A stretch of 64,000 nucleotides of DNA from Pagrus major (taxonomy: Eukaryota > Chordata > Actinopteri > Spariformes > Sparidae), in contig NC_133227.1 in the NCBI RefSeq assembly GCF_040436345.1, positions 23,372,671 through 23,436,670 of the forward strand. The letters run 5' to 3'. The notes below the pieces were generated by a model, which searched no databases, was not told where the DNA came from, and saw nothing but the letters and a program-made list of their open reading frames with translations. Positions within the stretch are counted from its first letter, which is position 1; each line of letters starts with the position of its first letter. This document shows, in pieces, positions 48,717-64,000 of this stretch. A program made the position numbers and the translations under genes.

Positions 48717-51700
48717 ATGGCGTCCACGATATCCCAGCTGCAGTTTGGCCGGCTGCGTGGTCTTCGTGCTAAACTGCTGCGGCGCTACGAGCACCAGCCT
48801 TTGGTGTCGTGTCTGGCCGGTCTGTACGGCTGCCAGTGGAGACGCTATGAAAGGAACTGCACTCAGCCGGGGGACTGCTGCTGCAGCAAGGTCAGACCAA
48901 CGTCCAACACGAGAGGTGCACTGGCCACATCTGGTCCACTCATTGTCCGTCTCAGTTTGCAAAATGATGAAATTATGGGCTTCAAGTGAGAGTTTTAGTT
49001 TCCTATGATGATGAAGTACTCTTCAAGAAATTTTACAGTCTTACCAAAATAAAAGTCTGGAGAAACTGACTTATTCATCTTTTACAAACTAGTTAATCAG
49101 CCAGATGCCTTCTATCATCTTAAGCCAAAGGAGAAAATGAAAAATTCAACTACTGAATTCATGTATAGAATATAAAGTATCACTGAGAGCTGGAGAACAA
49201 CTGAACACGTCAATAAAACAGTGAAATATAAAGGAGGGTAGGGACAAGGGTAATTATTGCTTATTGTTTAGATTTCTCACAGTTTGTTTGCATCAGTTTC
49301 AAGTCAAAGTCAGTTTAAGTCAGTTTTTAAACAACAGTTTAAAGTCATGAGTCAGTCATGACTGAACTGCCCACAGTCAGAGCTTTCTTACACTCACAGG
49401 CACTAGAGAGCTTTCCTGTTTAAATTCCTCTGTCACCCTAGAGGTCAAAGACCAGTCAGCTATTTCCAAGAAACAAGGCAATAAATGGAGAAAAAACGCT
49501 TTGTGTTAAAGTGCTATTTAAAACAACTTGAGTTTCATGTTTTGTTGTTTCTGACAGTTGGAAGGCATCAGCTTCGCTCTGCTTGTGGCGGCCTTCTGCT
49601 TAACGCTGGTGTTTCTCTACTTCTGGGGACAAGCAAAGAACGACTACAATGACTTCGACTGGTGCGTTGAGTCATACCCGCAGTTTATAGTGCAATCATG
49701 TGTAATCACCTCGCTGGAGCCACAGTAGTGTTGACCTGTTCCAAGAGCAGCTGAAATCACACTAAGGCCTCAACATGTGGGTTGTGTGCTTTGAGGTGTG
49801 TATTCCTGAGAACAGTTCAGTTAAATTAGCACAAAACAGTTAACACACAGTAAATCCTGAGCTCTGTGGACCATCGTCTGTTTTCCCTGTTGGTAATCCA
49901 ACCTCAGCTGCACCCATAAAAAAGGCCTGCAGGAAAAATCAGATTTTACGAGTCTTTGTTTAAAGACGTTCACTTGACTTCAACTAAAACTGGATTTAAC
50001 CAATTATGAGTAGCACGCAGCCAATCACATGACACTTTGGACAACAGTGAATAGTTGCCGGTGTATGTAGAAATCAAAAACAGGGCAGTAGCATGAGAGA
50101 TGTATTCCCTTTTCCCCAGAGACTAGAACCTTTGGAGGACCTCGGTGTGTTTCCTCTGTAGGGGTCAGAGTCTCAATGAAGTCCCGGGGACATGATTTTA
50201 CCCTCCTAAAAGGTCCCTGCTTGGTGAAAAGGAACTTTTGGTGGTGGTTCTTGCAGCGATTAACATTAGTGATTGTTTGAGTACTTGCAGCATTTGAATT
50301 CATCCACCATTTTTAAAAATCTGCAGCTGCAAACCAGTTTGTTTTATGATAATTGTGCTTTGACACATGGAGTTGCAAAGGAAAGTGTACAACTGATGGA
50401 CTGACAACAAAGTCTCTTGTAGTCACATGCAAAATCATGTGTACAAACAGCCGTTGCTTTTATATACGTGAGCAGAATAACATGCCAAATCCTCACGGGT
50501 CTTCTGTTTTGTCTGTTGCATTGTGGTTTCAATCACTAACAGTCTTTCTGTCTCTACCCGTGTGCCTGAATCGGCTCTCGATTGTGCAGGTTTAACTTTG
50601 GGAACCTGGGCTTCTGGTTTCCGTGGTCTGTGGTGCTGCTGGTCATTGCTGCAGGCTTCTTCACCTACATCACTGTACTCATGGTGAGGAAAAGACACAA
50701 CACTGAAACTTTCACTGATAAAAGAGCCATTTGTGACAAATTGGATCAATGTTTGTTTCTTAAAAGTAGTTGTTTCAGTTTTGCACAGCCAGTCATTTTG
50801 TGAGACTGGATAATATTTTCTGCGAGTGGTGGCTATTTTTGTTTGATAGGAATGGTTTGACATCTTGTAAAATAGCTAATTCACTTTGCTGCAGAGAGTT
50901 AGATGAGAGGATCGATACTACAGTCATGTCTGTGCGTTATTTATCGAGCTAATCAACTGAAAGTAGGGGAGAACAGCTAGCCTGGCTCCGTCCAAAGTTC
51001 AGAAATATACTTAACCATGAATCTGAAGATCACATATTTCACTGATTTTTACATTTTTTTATTTAAGACAGACTCAGACTGGATGTTTCTCCCCTGCTTC
51101 CAGTCTTTATGCTAGGTTAAGCTAAGAGCCTCTCAGCTCTGGTTAAATACGTGACACACAGATATGAAAGTGGTGTAAATTTCATCATCTTAACTCTGCA
51201 AAAACTGCTTTCCTCTGAACAAGATAGAAGGATGTCTCAGTCGTTCTTGAGCACTGTAGATGTGACTAAGTGCTGTAGTCTTATCTGTCTGAAAACAAGG
51301 AAGAGGCTTCAGAGTGTGATATTATGAACTGCATTGTAAATATTGGTCTGTGCTGTGACTACTACTGCAGTTACACTATGACTGTGTACAGTTAATCAGA
51401 TGTAACGTGTGCCTTATTCTGTGCAGCTGCTGGCTGTGTGTTTATTGTCAGAGGGCCAGAAACTCCATTTACACTGGAGTCACAAGGTAAATAAAGGATT
51501 ATTATTATTACACTGTCCTTGTCTCACCTGCAAGTCCAGTTTTTATATCGACTGCAGAATCAACATGTTTATTTAAAGGTCAAAATGTTATGTGTCGTTG
51601 TCAGATCGGGATCCTGGTGAGCCTGATGTTCTCCATCGTAGCCACGGCCGTCTTGTCTGACCTGTGGAGTAAAGAATGGAAGACTTTACTACTTTCCTTC

Positions 51701-54700
51701 CAGGTGACTCTCCTCCACCTCCTCCTCCTCTTCCTCCCATCAGTCTTCATTTGTTCTCAGTGTGGTTCACACTCCTAACACCTGTTTTTGTTTCATAACC
51801 TGACCCAGGTGACGGCACCTTATTTACATTTGGGTGGAGTGTTGCTGATGACGGCGCTGGCTTGGCCGATAGCTTTGCATTTCTTTCGTATGAACAGCAG
51901 AGGTGAGGTGCACATGTTTGATTTGAATGAAAGTTTCGCCAGTGTCAAAAAAAATAAATAAAGCACTCTCTAGACTACCGAAATGATGAGACATTTTGGG
52001 AAATATGCTTATTTAATTTCTTGATGAGAGAAGATGAGAAGATTGTCACCACTCTCACATCTGTTTTCTAAATATGAAACTGGTGTCAGCAAACACTTAG
52101 CTTGACAAAAAGAATGGAAACAAGGGAACAGCCAGCTTCGCTCAGTCCAAAGGTAACAAAAGCCGCATACCAGCAGCTATAAAACTCACTAATTAACAGG
52201 TTATGTCTTATCTAACCTTTACAAAAGTTGTGTAAAAATCTTCGTTCTTTTTTTTTTTGCCCAGACCTAACAGTGAATTTTAATTTTTACACTTGCTCTT
52301 GTCTTGTAACTTTAAAATTAACAAGGGTCTTTCCCAGAATACCAAACTAGACCCTTAAGAATAAAAAGAAAGCAATTACTGAACCTGTCTCACTCTTTTA
52401 AAATTAAATTTGACCTGTTTTGAAGATAACACTGGTAAATAACTGTATCTACAAGTGTCAGACTCTTGAATTTAATGCTTCTAAGGACCTTTTTAAGATT
52501 ATTTTAACCAAATTTGCGACTGGCTTTTGGACAAGTCTTGTTTTTCTTATGCAAGCATTGCAGGTATAGAGTCATGTTGTGATCCTGTACAGAGGAATGT
52601 GGTTATTAGAGTGAGGTAATCTATATTTTCCCAACAGGTTAGTAAGTGGAAGTATAAAATAAAAAGACAATATTAGGTTCAGTGGTAGGTTAAAATATTT
52701 TTAACAACACAAATGTGGACTCACGCAGAAGAGATTCTGACATGAAGAAATAAAGACAGATAAACGAAATATGGTTAAATGTTAAAAATGTAGGACAATA
52801 CTTTTTAGGACCTGCAGACACCCTGATCCAGATAATGTGACTCGATTAATTAATCAATTAATAGATATTAACAATCAAACTTGCATTTGAACTAAGAGTG
52901 AGTGTGGTTTGTGTTTCAGTAAGGCGGGGCCTGATCGTGGGGGTCTACCTCAGCATCCTGTCTGCTCTCTACTTGGTGCCCCTTGGTTTGTATTCTCCTT
53001 GTATCAAAAAGGAGGGCACCCTGGGCCCTGCACCCGCCCTCATCGGCCACAGAGGAGCCCCCATGGTGAGCAATAGTCTGATGAGACACTTAACACTGTA
53101 AGATAAACTTGACAAAAAAAAAATGAATTCACAACGAGCCCATAGTGATGTCTTCTTGTTTTGTCTGTCTGTCAGATTAAGCAAAAAAACAAACAAACAA
53201 AACAAAACAATAAGCAGCCGATTATCAGAATATTTACCAATTCATTTTCCTAACTGACTAATCACCACTCTGACTACAATAATGAATATTTCTAAAATTA
53301 TTCTGGAAAAGTTTTTTATCTTTTTACACCAGCAAAATGTCCTGGTAGGGCAGCAAAATAAGTTTCCTGCGTTCTGTGATACTGTGTGTTCCTGGTGTTT
53401 GGATACAGGAACCCTCTCACATCCTTCCTGTCCCGTTGTTTGGCGTCCAGTCACGATGCTTCACTTCAGCTCTATACACTGTAAACAGTGCTGACAAAAT
53501 ATTTACACCATTGCAACAGTTGCAACAGTTGCAACACGATACAGATGATGTATTGATTCATCATTGTGTGTAACTCCACTTGCAGCTGGCTCCAGAAAAC
53601 ACACTGATGTCGTTTCAGAAGGCTGTGGAAACAGGAAGTGGAGGTCTGGAGACTGATGTCACCATCAGGTCAGTCAGCAGCTCACTGCATAAAAAATGTA
53701 TATGTATATTATATATGAATGGTCGATCGACTTTTCTAAACTGAGACTTGGTTTCTTTATCGTAGACATTAAGATTTCTCTGTTATATTGTCCGCTTTTG
53801 TCAGTACTGTTGTCATGTCATGGTTGCAGCTCTGATGGAGTTCCCTTCCTGATGCACGACCACACCCTCCAACGGACCACCAACGTCCACGAGGTTTTCC
53901 CCAACCGGACTGACAACCCGGCTGCCATATTCACCTGGGCTGAACTGGAGAGCCTGAACGCCGGGGCCTGGTTCCTCTCAGTGAGTTACTCACAGTAGAG
54001 TTTATTTTAGTCTGCTCTGTTATGGTGGTTATTACTGTTTATTCCACAGCCACAGAAGACATAATAAAGTTGTTTTCACATGCTGAACAGTAGGACTGAA
54101 ACATTCATCTTTGAATCAATCAATTTGTTGATTGACAGAAAATTAATCTGCAGTTTGAACAATAAAGTAATGTTTTAACTCATTTTTTTTCAGGCAAAGA
54201 TACCAAACAAACTTCCAGCATCTCGGTTAAATTATTATATGCTGGTATTTGACTGTCAGTCAGACAAAACAGGCTATTTTTAAGGCTTGGCTTCGGGAAA
54301 TTTAGGTATTTTTTACTATTTTTTGACATTTTATTGACCAAAAGTTTCATAAAAAAAACAAGAAAATAACTGTTTCATACATCATAAATGTCAGTAATTA
54401 TTAGTTGAAGCCAAACAGCGTTATTCTCTGCAAGATGATTGAACTGACAAGGTTACAGTTAAAATAGGTTGGTGGAGTTCACCTTTAAAATGAAATTGGA
54501 AAAAAGCAAAAACTATTTTTAATGTGTGCGTGTGAATACTTGACTTGAGTTAGAGTAAGTTTCATAACCTAGAAATTGACTTAAAGAGACAGATGTGAAG
54601 ATGTGCACACTGTACACATTTAAATACAACTTCAGACACACAATCAAACGACTTAACATGTAAAAAATATACAAAACAGGCAGAATGGTAAACATACATA

Positions 54701-55159
54701 CACATTGGCATCACATCAGCTGGTAGATGAGGAACATATTGAGCAGCGTGTTATGTCACAGTGTTAATTAGATATTGATGATCGTCCCCTCCAGCACGAT
54801 CCGTTTGGTACAGTCGGTTCTCTGGGAGCAGACGAGCGACGGGAGGCTGGAACACAGCCTGTGTGCAGCCTGCGGACCTTCCTCCAGCTGGCAGCTCAGA
54901 AAGACAAACTGGTGATCTTTGACCTTTACCGTCCACCCAGAGGTCACCCGTACAGAGACACCTGGATCCAACGCACACTGGAGGTCATCCAGAACGAGTC
55001 TTCCATTCACTCCTCACAGGTGAGGCTGTGGGATGGTTGATGGAGCATGTCAGGTATAGAAAACATTACAATAAAAATCTAAACCAGAAATCCCAGTCCC
55101 CCCATGATGACACTTCAGGTACAGTCTGATTGACCACTTCCTGTCCACTCACATGTGTG

Positions 55160-55190
<31 letters not shown>

Positions 55191-56945
55191 TTCTCCAGGT
55201 GCTGTGGCTGCCGTCAGACCTGCGGGCTCTCGTCCACGAGATGGATCCTGAGCTCCAGCAGACATCAGGCAGTCGGCTCCCCCTAGAGGAGCTCCAGAGG
55301 AACCACATCGTCAAACTCAACCTGCACTACAGCTCCATGTCCACTGAGCTCGTCAGGTCAGTGTGTGTTTGCGTGTGTGTGTGTATCAAAGACTGTTTAT
55401 TTTGTGACACATCATGACTTTTCCTCCTCTTTGTGTGCAGGGAGTACGCTGCAGTGAACATCACCACCAACCTGTATGTGATCAGCCAGCCGTGGCTCTA
55501 CTCTCTGGCCTGGTGTAGTGGAGTCCACTCGGTCACCACCAACGCTCCACAGCTCCTCAGCACCATGAGGTCGCCCCTCTTCCTCATGGTAACACTTCAG
55601 CTTTTGTGCTTGAGTATTTCGATTCTATGCAGTTTTGACTCCACTACATTTGTCTTGACAGAATATAACTATAGTTTAATCTATTACGTTTGTATTCACC
55701 TGTATGTGTTAACAGTGCGTATGAAACACTGACCTCTCTGCTCCCTTGTTATCTGTCTGTGTCTCAGAGTCCAGATGAGTATAACCTGATGTGGATTCTC
55801 ACTGATCTGTTGTCCCTCCTGCTGATCTTCATCATCTTCATCTTTCACTGGTGAATCACACACGCGCAGTCAAAAACAAAGCAGTTAGCAGGAAGATGCT
55901 GGCTGTCTGTAGATGTGGCAGTGACCCGAGCAGGCAGCTGGATCTGTGTGAAACAGGAGTCACGTGTTGTGTTCTCTGGCAGGTGGAGGGAGCGAGGACT
56001 GGCTTTCTGCTCGGGCAGCAAAATCCCGCTGGACAATGGCACTTACAGCAAGTTTAAAACAGGTGAGCTACTGTGAAGAAGTGTGATGAAAGGTTGAATC
56101 AAACAGTTCATCCTTCAAATATATTCCTTTGATTTGGTCTCTTGCTTTGGTCCCAGGTAAATGACTACAAACGGTGTCAGTGCTGCAGTGTTTTTCTTTT
56201 GTTTCATACCTACTCACCAAGTTTTTTTTATTGCATTTTTTTGCATTTTTTGTAAAATACTTTAATTTGTACTTTTAATTCTTAGTAAATAATGCAGAAT
56301 AAGTTGCTCCTCTTGCGTGAATCTGTTGCATAAACTAATCTTCATTCATTCATTTTGCCCCTCTGCTCTGGTGATTGTCGTCGGTGTGACTCCTGTGATT
56401 GACGGAAAAATCAACGCTGCAGATTTAGCAGAATGCGCGCCCCTTTCCTTTAAAACTTTCTGTAAGAAACAGGAATTCTTCTTTCCAGGACGGGGAGGAA
56501 AAGGTGTAGCAGAACAGAGACAAGTTGTTATAACTAAAAGGGGAGAAGGGTGTAAACATTTGTCATAAATTAGGAGAAATGCAGGAGAATTGTGAGCGGG
56601 TGAGGGTAATGAAATACCGGGAGTCTCTTGGGAAAGTTGGGAGGGTTGGCAAGTATGAGTATCTGCTTCACTCTTCTTGTTGGCATCCTGGACTTTTAGA
56701 ACTGTCTTCTTCCTTAATACTGTCACGAGATGTGACTGTTTTCGTATTAGTCGTATTTCGTCGTATTTTCATGCTGTAGCTTTTCCCTCTTCGGTGGTGT
56801 CCATTACTGTCTTCACGTGTCTGAAATCAAACAATCTTTTGCTTTTCCGTCTCCCATCACAGAGATGAGTGATATCTGGTCGGTCTCCAGTGCAAACTCC
56901 CAAGCAGAGAGGACACTCAACCTGGCGACTGTGACTGAACACTGA
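48717..56945 (+). CDS. gdpd4: Glycerophosphodiester phosphodiesterase domain-containing protein, GDPD4-like (complete, 15 coding exons)
   Basis: Predicted 593-aa multipass membrane enzyme of the GDE2/GDE3/GDPD4 group, with an extracellular GDPD domain that cleaves glycerophosphodiesters or GPI anchors. Coding exons: 48717-48890, 49558-49661, 50590-50683, 51427-51486, 51605-51703, 51809-51902, 52920-53065, 53586-53668, 53830-53980, 54795-55019, 55199-55356, 55441-55588, 55768-55850, 55983-56062, 56863-56945; phases all agree. The N-terminal [16 protein letters not shown] matches the family, followed by about six membrane segments up to residue 240. The catalytic start is [20 protein letters not shown] (about 249-268), then [20 protein letters not shown] with its metal and catalytic residues intact. 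NAGAWFL and [18 protein letters not shown] follow, then a last membrane segment (about 520-540) and a short cytoplasmic tail. GDPD4 is chosen over GDPD2/5 because it lies tail-to-tail with myo7a, as in human 11q13.5. Confidence 0.88.
50875..51200. mobile_element. Two opposed fragments of a dispersed fish repeat in gdpd4 intron 3
   Basis: A forward piece (about 50892-51000) has GAGAGTTAGATGAGAGGATCG and AACAGCTAGCCTGGCTC. A reverse piece (about 51095-51215) has CCAGTCTTTATGCTAGG, TTAAGCTAAG and GATATGAAAGTGGTG. These phrases belong to one abundant teleost repeat whose formal name I do not know. Confidence 0.55.
51970..52215 (+). mobile_element. Dispersed fish repeat copy in gdpd4 intron 6
   Basis: A longer forward copy of the same family: ATTTTGGGAAATATGCTTAT, AGATGAGAAGATTGTCACCA, CACTCTCACATCTG, CAGCCAGCTTCGCTCAGTCC, CAAAGGTAAC and ACTCACTAATTAACAGG. 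No coding capacity. Confidence 0.6.
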
Positions 56946-57030
56946 CCATCTGCCAACCTGGCAACCCTGAGCCTCATACTGCCAACCTGTAAGATCTCAC
57001 CATAATACTGTGTCAAATGCACTTTAATGA

Positions 57031-57036
57031 AATAAA
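57031..57036 (+). promoter_or_regulatory. Candidate polyadenylation signal of gdpd4
   Basis: AATAAA 86 bp after the stop codon, followed within 30 bp by T-rich sequence. Good position for a short 3' UTR. Confidence 0.65.
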
Positions 57037-58703
57037 AGTGATGGAAACATTTCTTCACTTTGTTAGCAGCTGTTTTATCACAGACGATTTTCTAAGTCGA
57101 ATGTTTGTAAAAGTGATTTTTAACACAGAAATGAAAGATTTAGCTTTTTGGAGGACCACTTCTACATCTATTAAATTACATTCAGCGACTGTTTAGCTTA
57201 GCATAGTGCAACCAAATGAAATGCACCATTGCACAAATAAAATTAGATTTCTCTGGTTTCAACATCATTGGAAACATTTGGTACAGTGTAAATACACAAC
57301 TGAACAAAATATAACAAAGGTCTAGTTGTGGTAGACATTTTAATGCAAAAATGTTACATATATCCTCAAATAACACTTATAACGTATATTGTTTGTTTTA
57401 TCGGTACAAAAACTGATTATTGCATATTTTTCCAACCAAAAATCTCCATGTATAGAATAAACTGCATCGTAAGAGCCAATAAAAAGATCCCTCTAAGATT
57501 TAAGTTCATAATCTGGCATATCAAAATTAAAGAATATTTTCAAACATTATTTACGTCTTTATTTACGCTCCTCTGTCTCCGTCTACAGCAGCTCATATTT
57601 AAGAGAAATTAACGTCTCTGTTCTCTTTGCAAAATGTCATTTATTCATGTCTACATCAGGAAATGTGGTCACATCATGGATGAAACAATTCCTCCTTAAT
57701 ATAAACAAAGATTTATGATTATGACCTGATGCTTAAAAATCAACACTAATGGTTCAGTACATTTAGAAAATAAGACATAAAATCAGTCACTGTCTACTTT
57801 ACCTGTTCATCTAAAAAGCTAACTACTGTGGATCAACATACACAGAGGTGGTGTTTGAACTTTGTGGCACACATTCGGACATCCATGACTAACAATGCAA
57901 TTAAAAAAAAAGAAATGAAAAAAAAAAGGTTATGTTTAAATACGTTTAAATCCAGATTAACTCACAACAGTTCACAGCACTGGAGTTTCTTCTTCATATG
58001 CTCAAGTTTGACTGCATGAACTGACAAACAAACAAACTGATGACATGAAAGAAAACAAAAAGAAGACTAACAGTTATTTAACGAGTGATGGGATTCCTTT
58101 GGTGTCTATTTTTTAAGAGATTTGATCTAAAACATTCAGAAGAGACTATAATTGATGCTGGATTGGTGAACTGATAACAAAGCTACTTACAAGAAAAACA
58201 GATGAACAAATCTGTTTTGGTCATCAGCGACAGTGAGAGATCAGATTGTGTTTGTAAACCAAACTAAAGTCTAGGATTTTGTTTTGATGTCTTGACAGAG
58301 ATGCTGGCAATTAAAAAAAAGAATTGGGCGATAAATTCTGTCTCAAAAAGTCTAATAATTGTATTGAAAGCTCCAAACTTTACAGCTCAATAAACCGGGA
58401 GCCTCCCTGATCAAACAGTTTACAGTGATTTTAATGCTTATAGAAAGAAATCCAAATTGCCGATGGTGGGTAAAGATCATTTAAAGGCAATATGTGAGAT
58501 TTAAGACAGGGCCGATACACAATAACATGAATGAAAACGTTGGCATTACAGTGTCACAGTTAACCACCAATGAACTGCCTTAAAAACACTTTGTAGGACA
58601 ATTTAAAGAACACACAGTCCGTGTATGAAATAAGTTTGTATCCACACTGTGAGTGAGTGAAGTGCATTGATTGACAGTAATCGATGAGTTTCTAGCCGCC
58701 TGC
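57037..58703. other. Region between convergent gdpd4 and myo7a
   Basis: AT-rich DNA without a supported gene. It holds dispersed repeat copy B (57253-57362) and presumably the myo7a 3' UTR on the minus strand. Minus-strand AATAAA-type signals exist in the A/T-rich DNA but none stands out. Confidence 0.55.
57253..57362 (+). repeat. Dispersed repeat copy B
   Basis: Partner of 43785-43895: GGTTTCAACATCATTGGAAA, GGTCTAGTTG and TAGACATTTTAATGCAAAAATG. Clearly diverged from copy A. Confidence 0.6.
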
Positions 58704-63160
<4,457 letters not shown>

Positions 63161-63589
63161 CTGAGAGGGAGGAGGAGAGTGAAGGAGGGATCGAGGAGTT
63201 ATGAGACAAAAGATATCCACAGATTTTTTTCTGTTCAAGGTAGAAACACAATATCTGCCATTGAAGCTGTCAAAACGTGGCAAAAAAATGTGGTTTCACA
63301 TATTAAACATACAGCAGCCCTGAGGGGCAAGGGGAGATTTTTGTTTATTCTTCTGTTAAATTTTCTGTCTGATCTGATCTAAATTGTTTTCTCTCCTGAG
63401 TTCATGATGTGAGAACTGATGTAAAAAAAACAATTTTACCAGGAAGTTCCTTACATTTGTTTCCATCTTTGTAACAACATGAAAAAAACAACATTTTTTC
63501 CAGATAATTATTTTTTAAATTTCCATGTGTGAAACCAAGTGAAGTTTGAGGGGTTTTTTTCCCCAGGAGAATTTTTTTTTTACTTAGAT
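63161..63589 (-). other. myo7a intronic sequence
   Basis: Intron upstream of the exon 63160-63036, with the acceptor CTCTCAG on the minus strand. AT-rich; no gene seen. The preceding exon lies beyond the window. Confidence 0.7.
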
Positions 63590-64000
63590 TTTTTTTTCAA
63601 AAAAACAACAAAAGTCAGAATTTTGTTTCAAACTTTTTCTCAAAATTCTGACTTTTTTCCCCTCTAATTTTCTCTCAAAATTCTGACTTTTCAAACCAAC
63701 TTTTTCAAAATTTTCTATACTAACTATTCTCTTAAAATTTAGATTTTTTTCCCCTCCAATTTTCTCATAAAAGTTTTACTTTGTTCACCATATTTTTTTA
63801 TTCAAAATTCTGACTTTTGCTTCAAACTTTTTCTCAAAATTCTGACTTTTTTCTCCCCAAATTTTTCTGAAAATTCACACTTTTCCCTCAATTTTTTTTC
63901 AAACTTTTTCTCAAAATTCTGACTTTTTTAAAGAAAAAAATTGCCATTTTTTTCTCAAAATCTTTCCACAAAATTTTTTCTGAAATTTGTAACTTCTCCC
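63590..64000 (+). repeat. Degenerate CTCAAAATTCTGACTTTTT tandem repeat
   Basis: At least ten irregular copies of a roughly 20-45 bp unit based on TTTCTCAAAATTCTGACTTTTTT run to the right edge of the window, inside the myo7a intron. Confidence 0.85.

Overview
The window is ordinary vertebrate, almost certainly teleost fish, nuclear DNA. It carries compact multi-exon genes with GT-AG introns, many short tandem repeats, LINE relics and small DNA-transposon copies typical of fish, and protein sequences that match vertebrate families along their whole length. No operons, CRISPR arrays, rRNA or tRNA genes were seen.

Layout from left to right. (1) 112-5481 (+): an SLC22 organic-anion transporter of the OAT1/OAT3 type, 15 coding exons, 580 aa. 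(2) 8623-12615 (+): pwwp2a, a chromatin reader, two coding exons, 970 aa, under a GC-rich promoter. (3) About 9 kb of intergenic or long 3'-UTR DNA, with a 684-bp MITE at 17362-18045 and a 2.2-kb AT-rich tandem array at 19085-21285. (4) 21848-28953 (+): slc23a1, the sodium-dependent vitamin C transporter, 14 coding exons, 606 aa, with two intronic minisatellites and a decayed LINE. (5) 32296-35198 (-): a DUF4585 protein, probably prob1, four coding exons, 763 aa, tail-to-tail with slc23a1. (6) 35.2-38.2 kb: a cluster of LINE and DNA-transposon relics. (7) 38842-41911 (+): mat2b, the regulatory subunit of methionine adenosyltransferase, seven exons, 332 aa. (8) 42-48.6 kb: intergenic DNA. (9) 48717-56945 (+): a gdpd4-type six-pass glycerophosphodiester phosphodiesterase, 15 coding exons, 593 aa. 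(10) 58704-63160 (-): the last 13 coding exons of myo7a (final MyTH4-FERM module), running off the right edge and tail-to-tail with gdpd4.

The genes do not form one pathway. Their order mixes neighbours found on human 5q (PWWP2A, SLC23A1, PROB1, MAT2B) and human 11q (SLC22A6, GDPD4, MYO7A). All exon joins below were worked out by hand from splice signals, reading phase and family alignment. They sum to intact frames in every gene, but no transcript data were available. The most distinctive observation is a U12-type AT-AC intron in myo7a (62616-62786). Others are an intronic minisatellite whose unit resembles the authentic 5' splice site of its host intron, TG-repeat tracts beside acceptors in several genes, and a family of MITE-like copies scattered through the window. 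I found no convincing sign of a previously unknown biological system.
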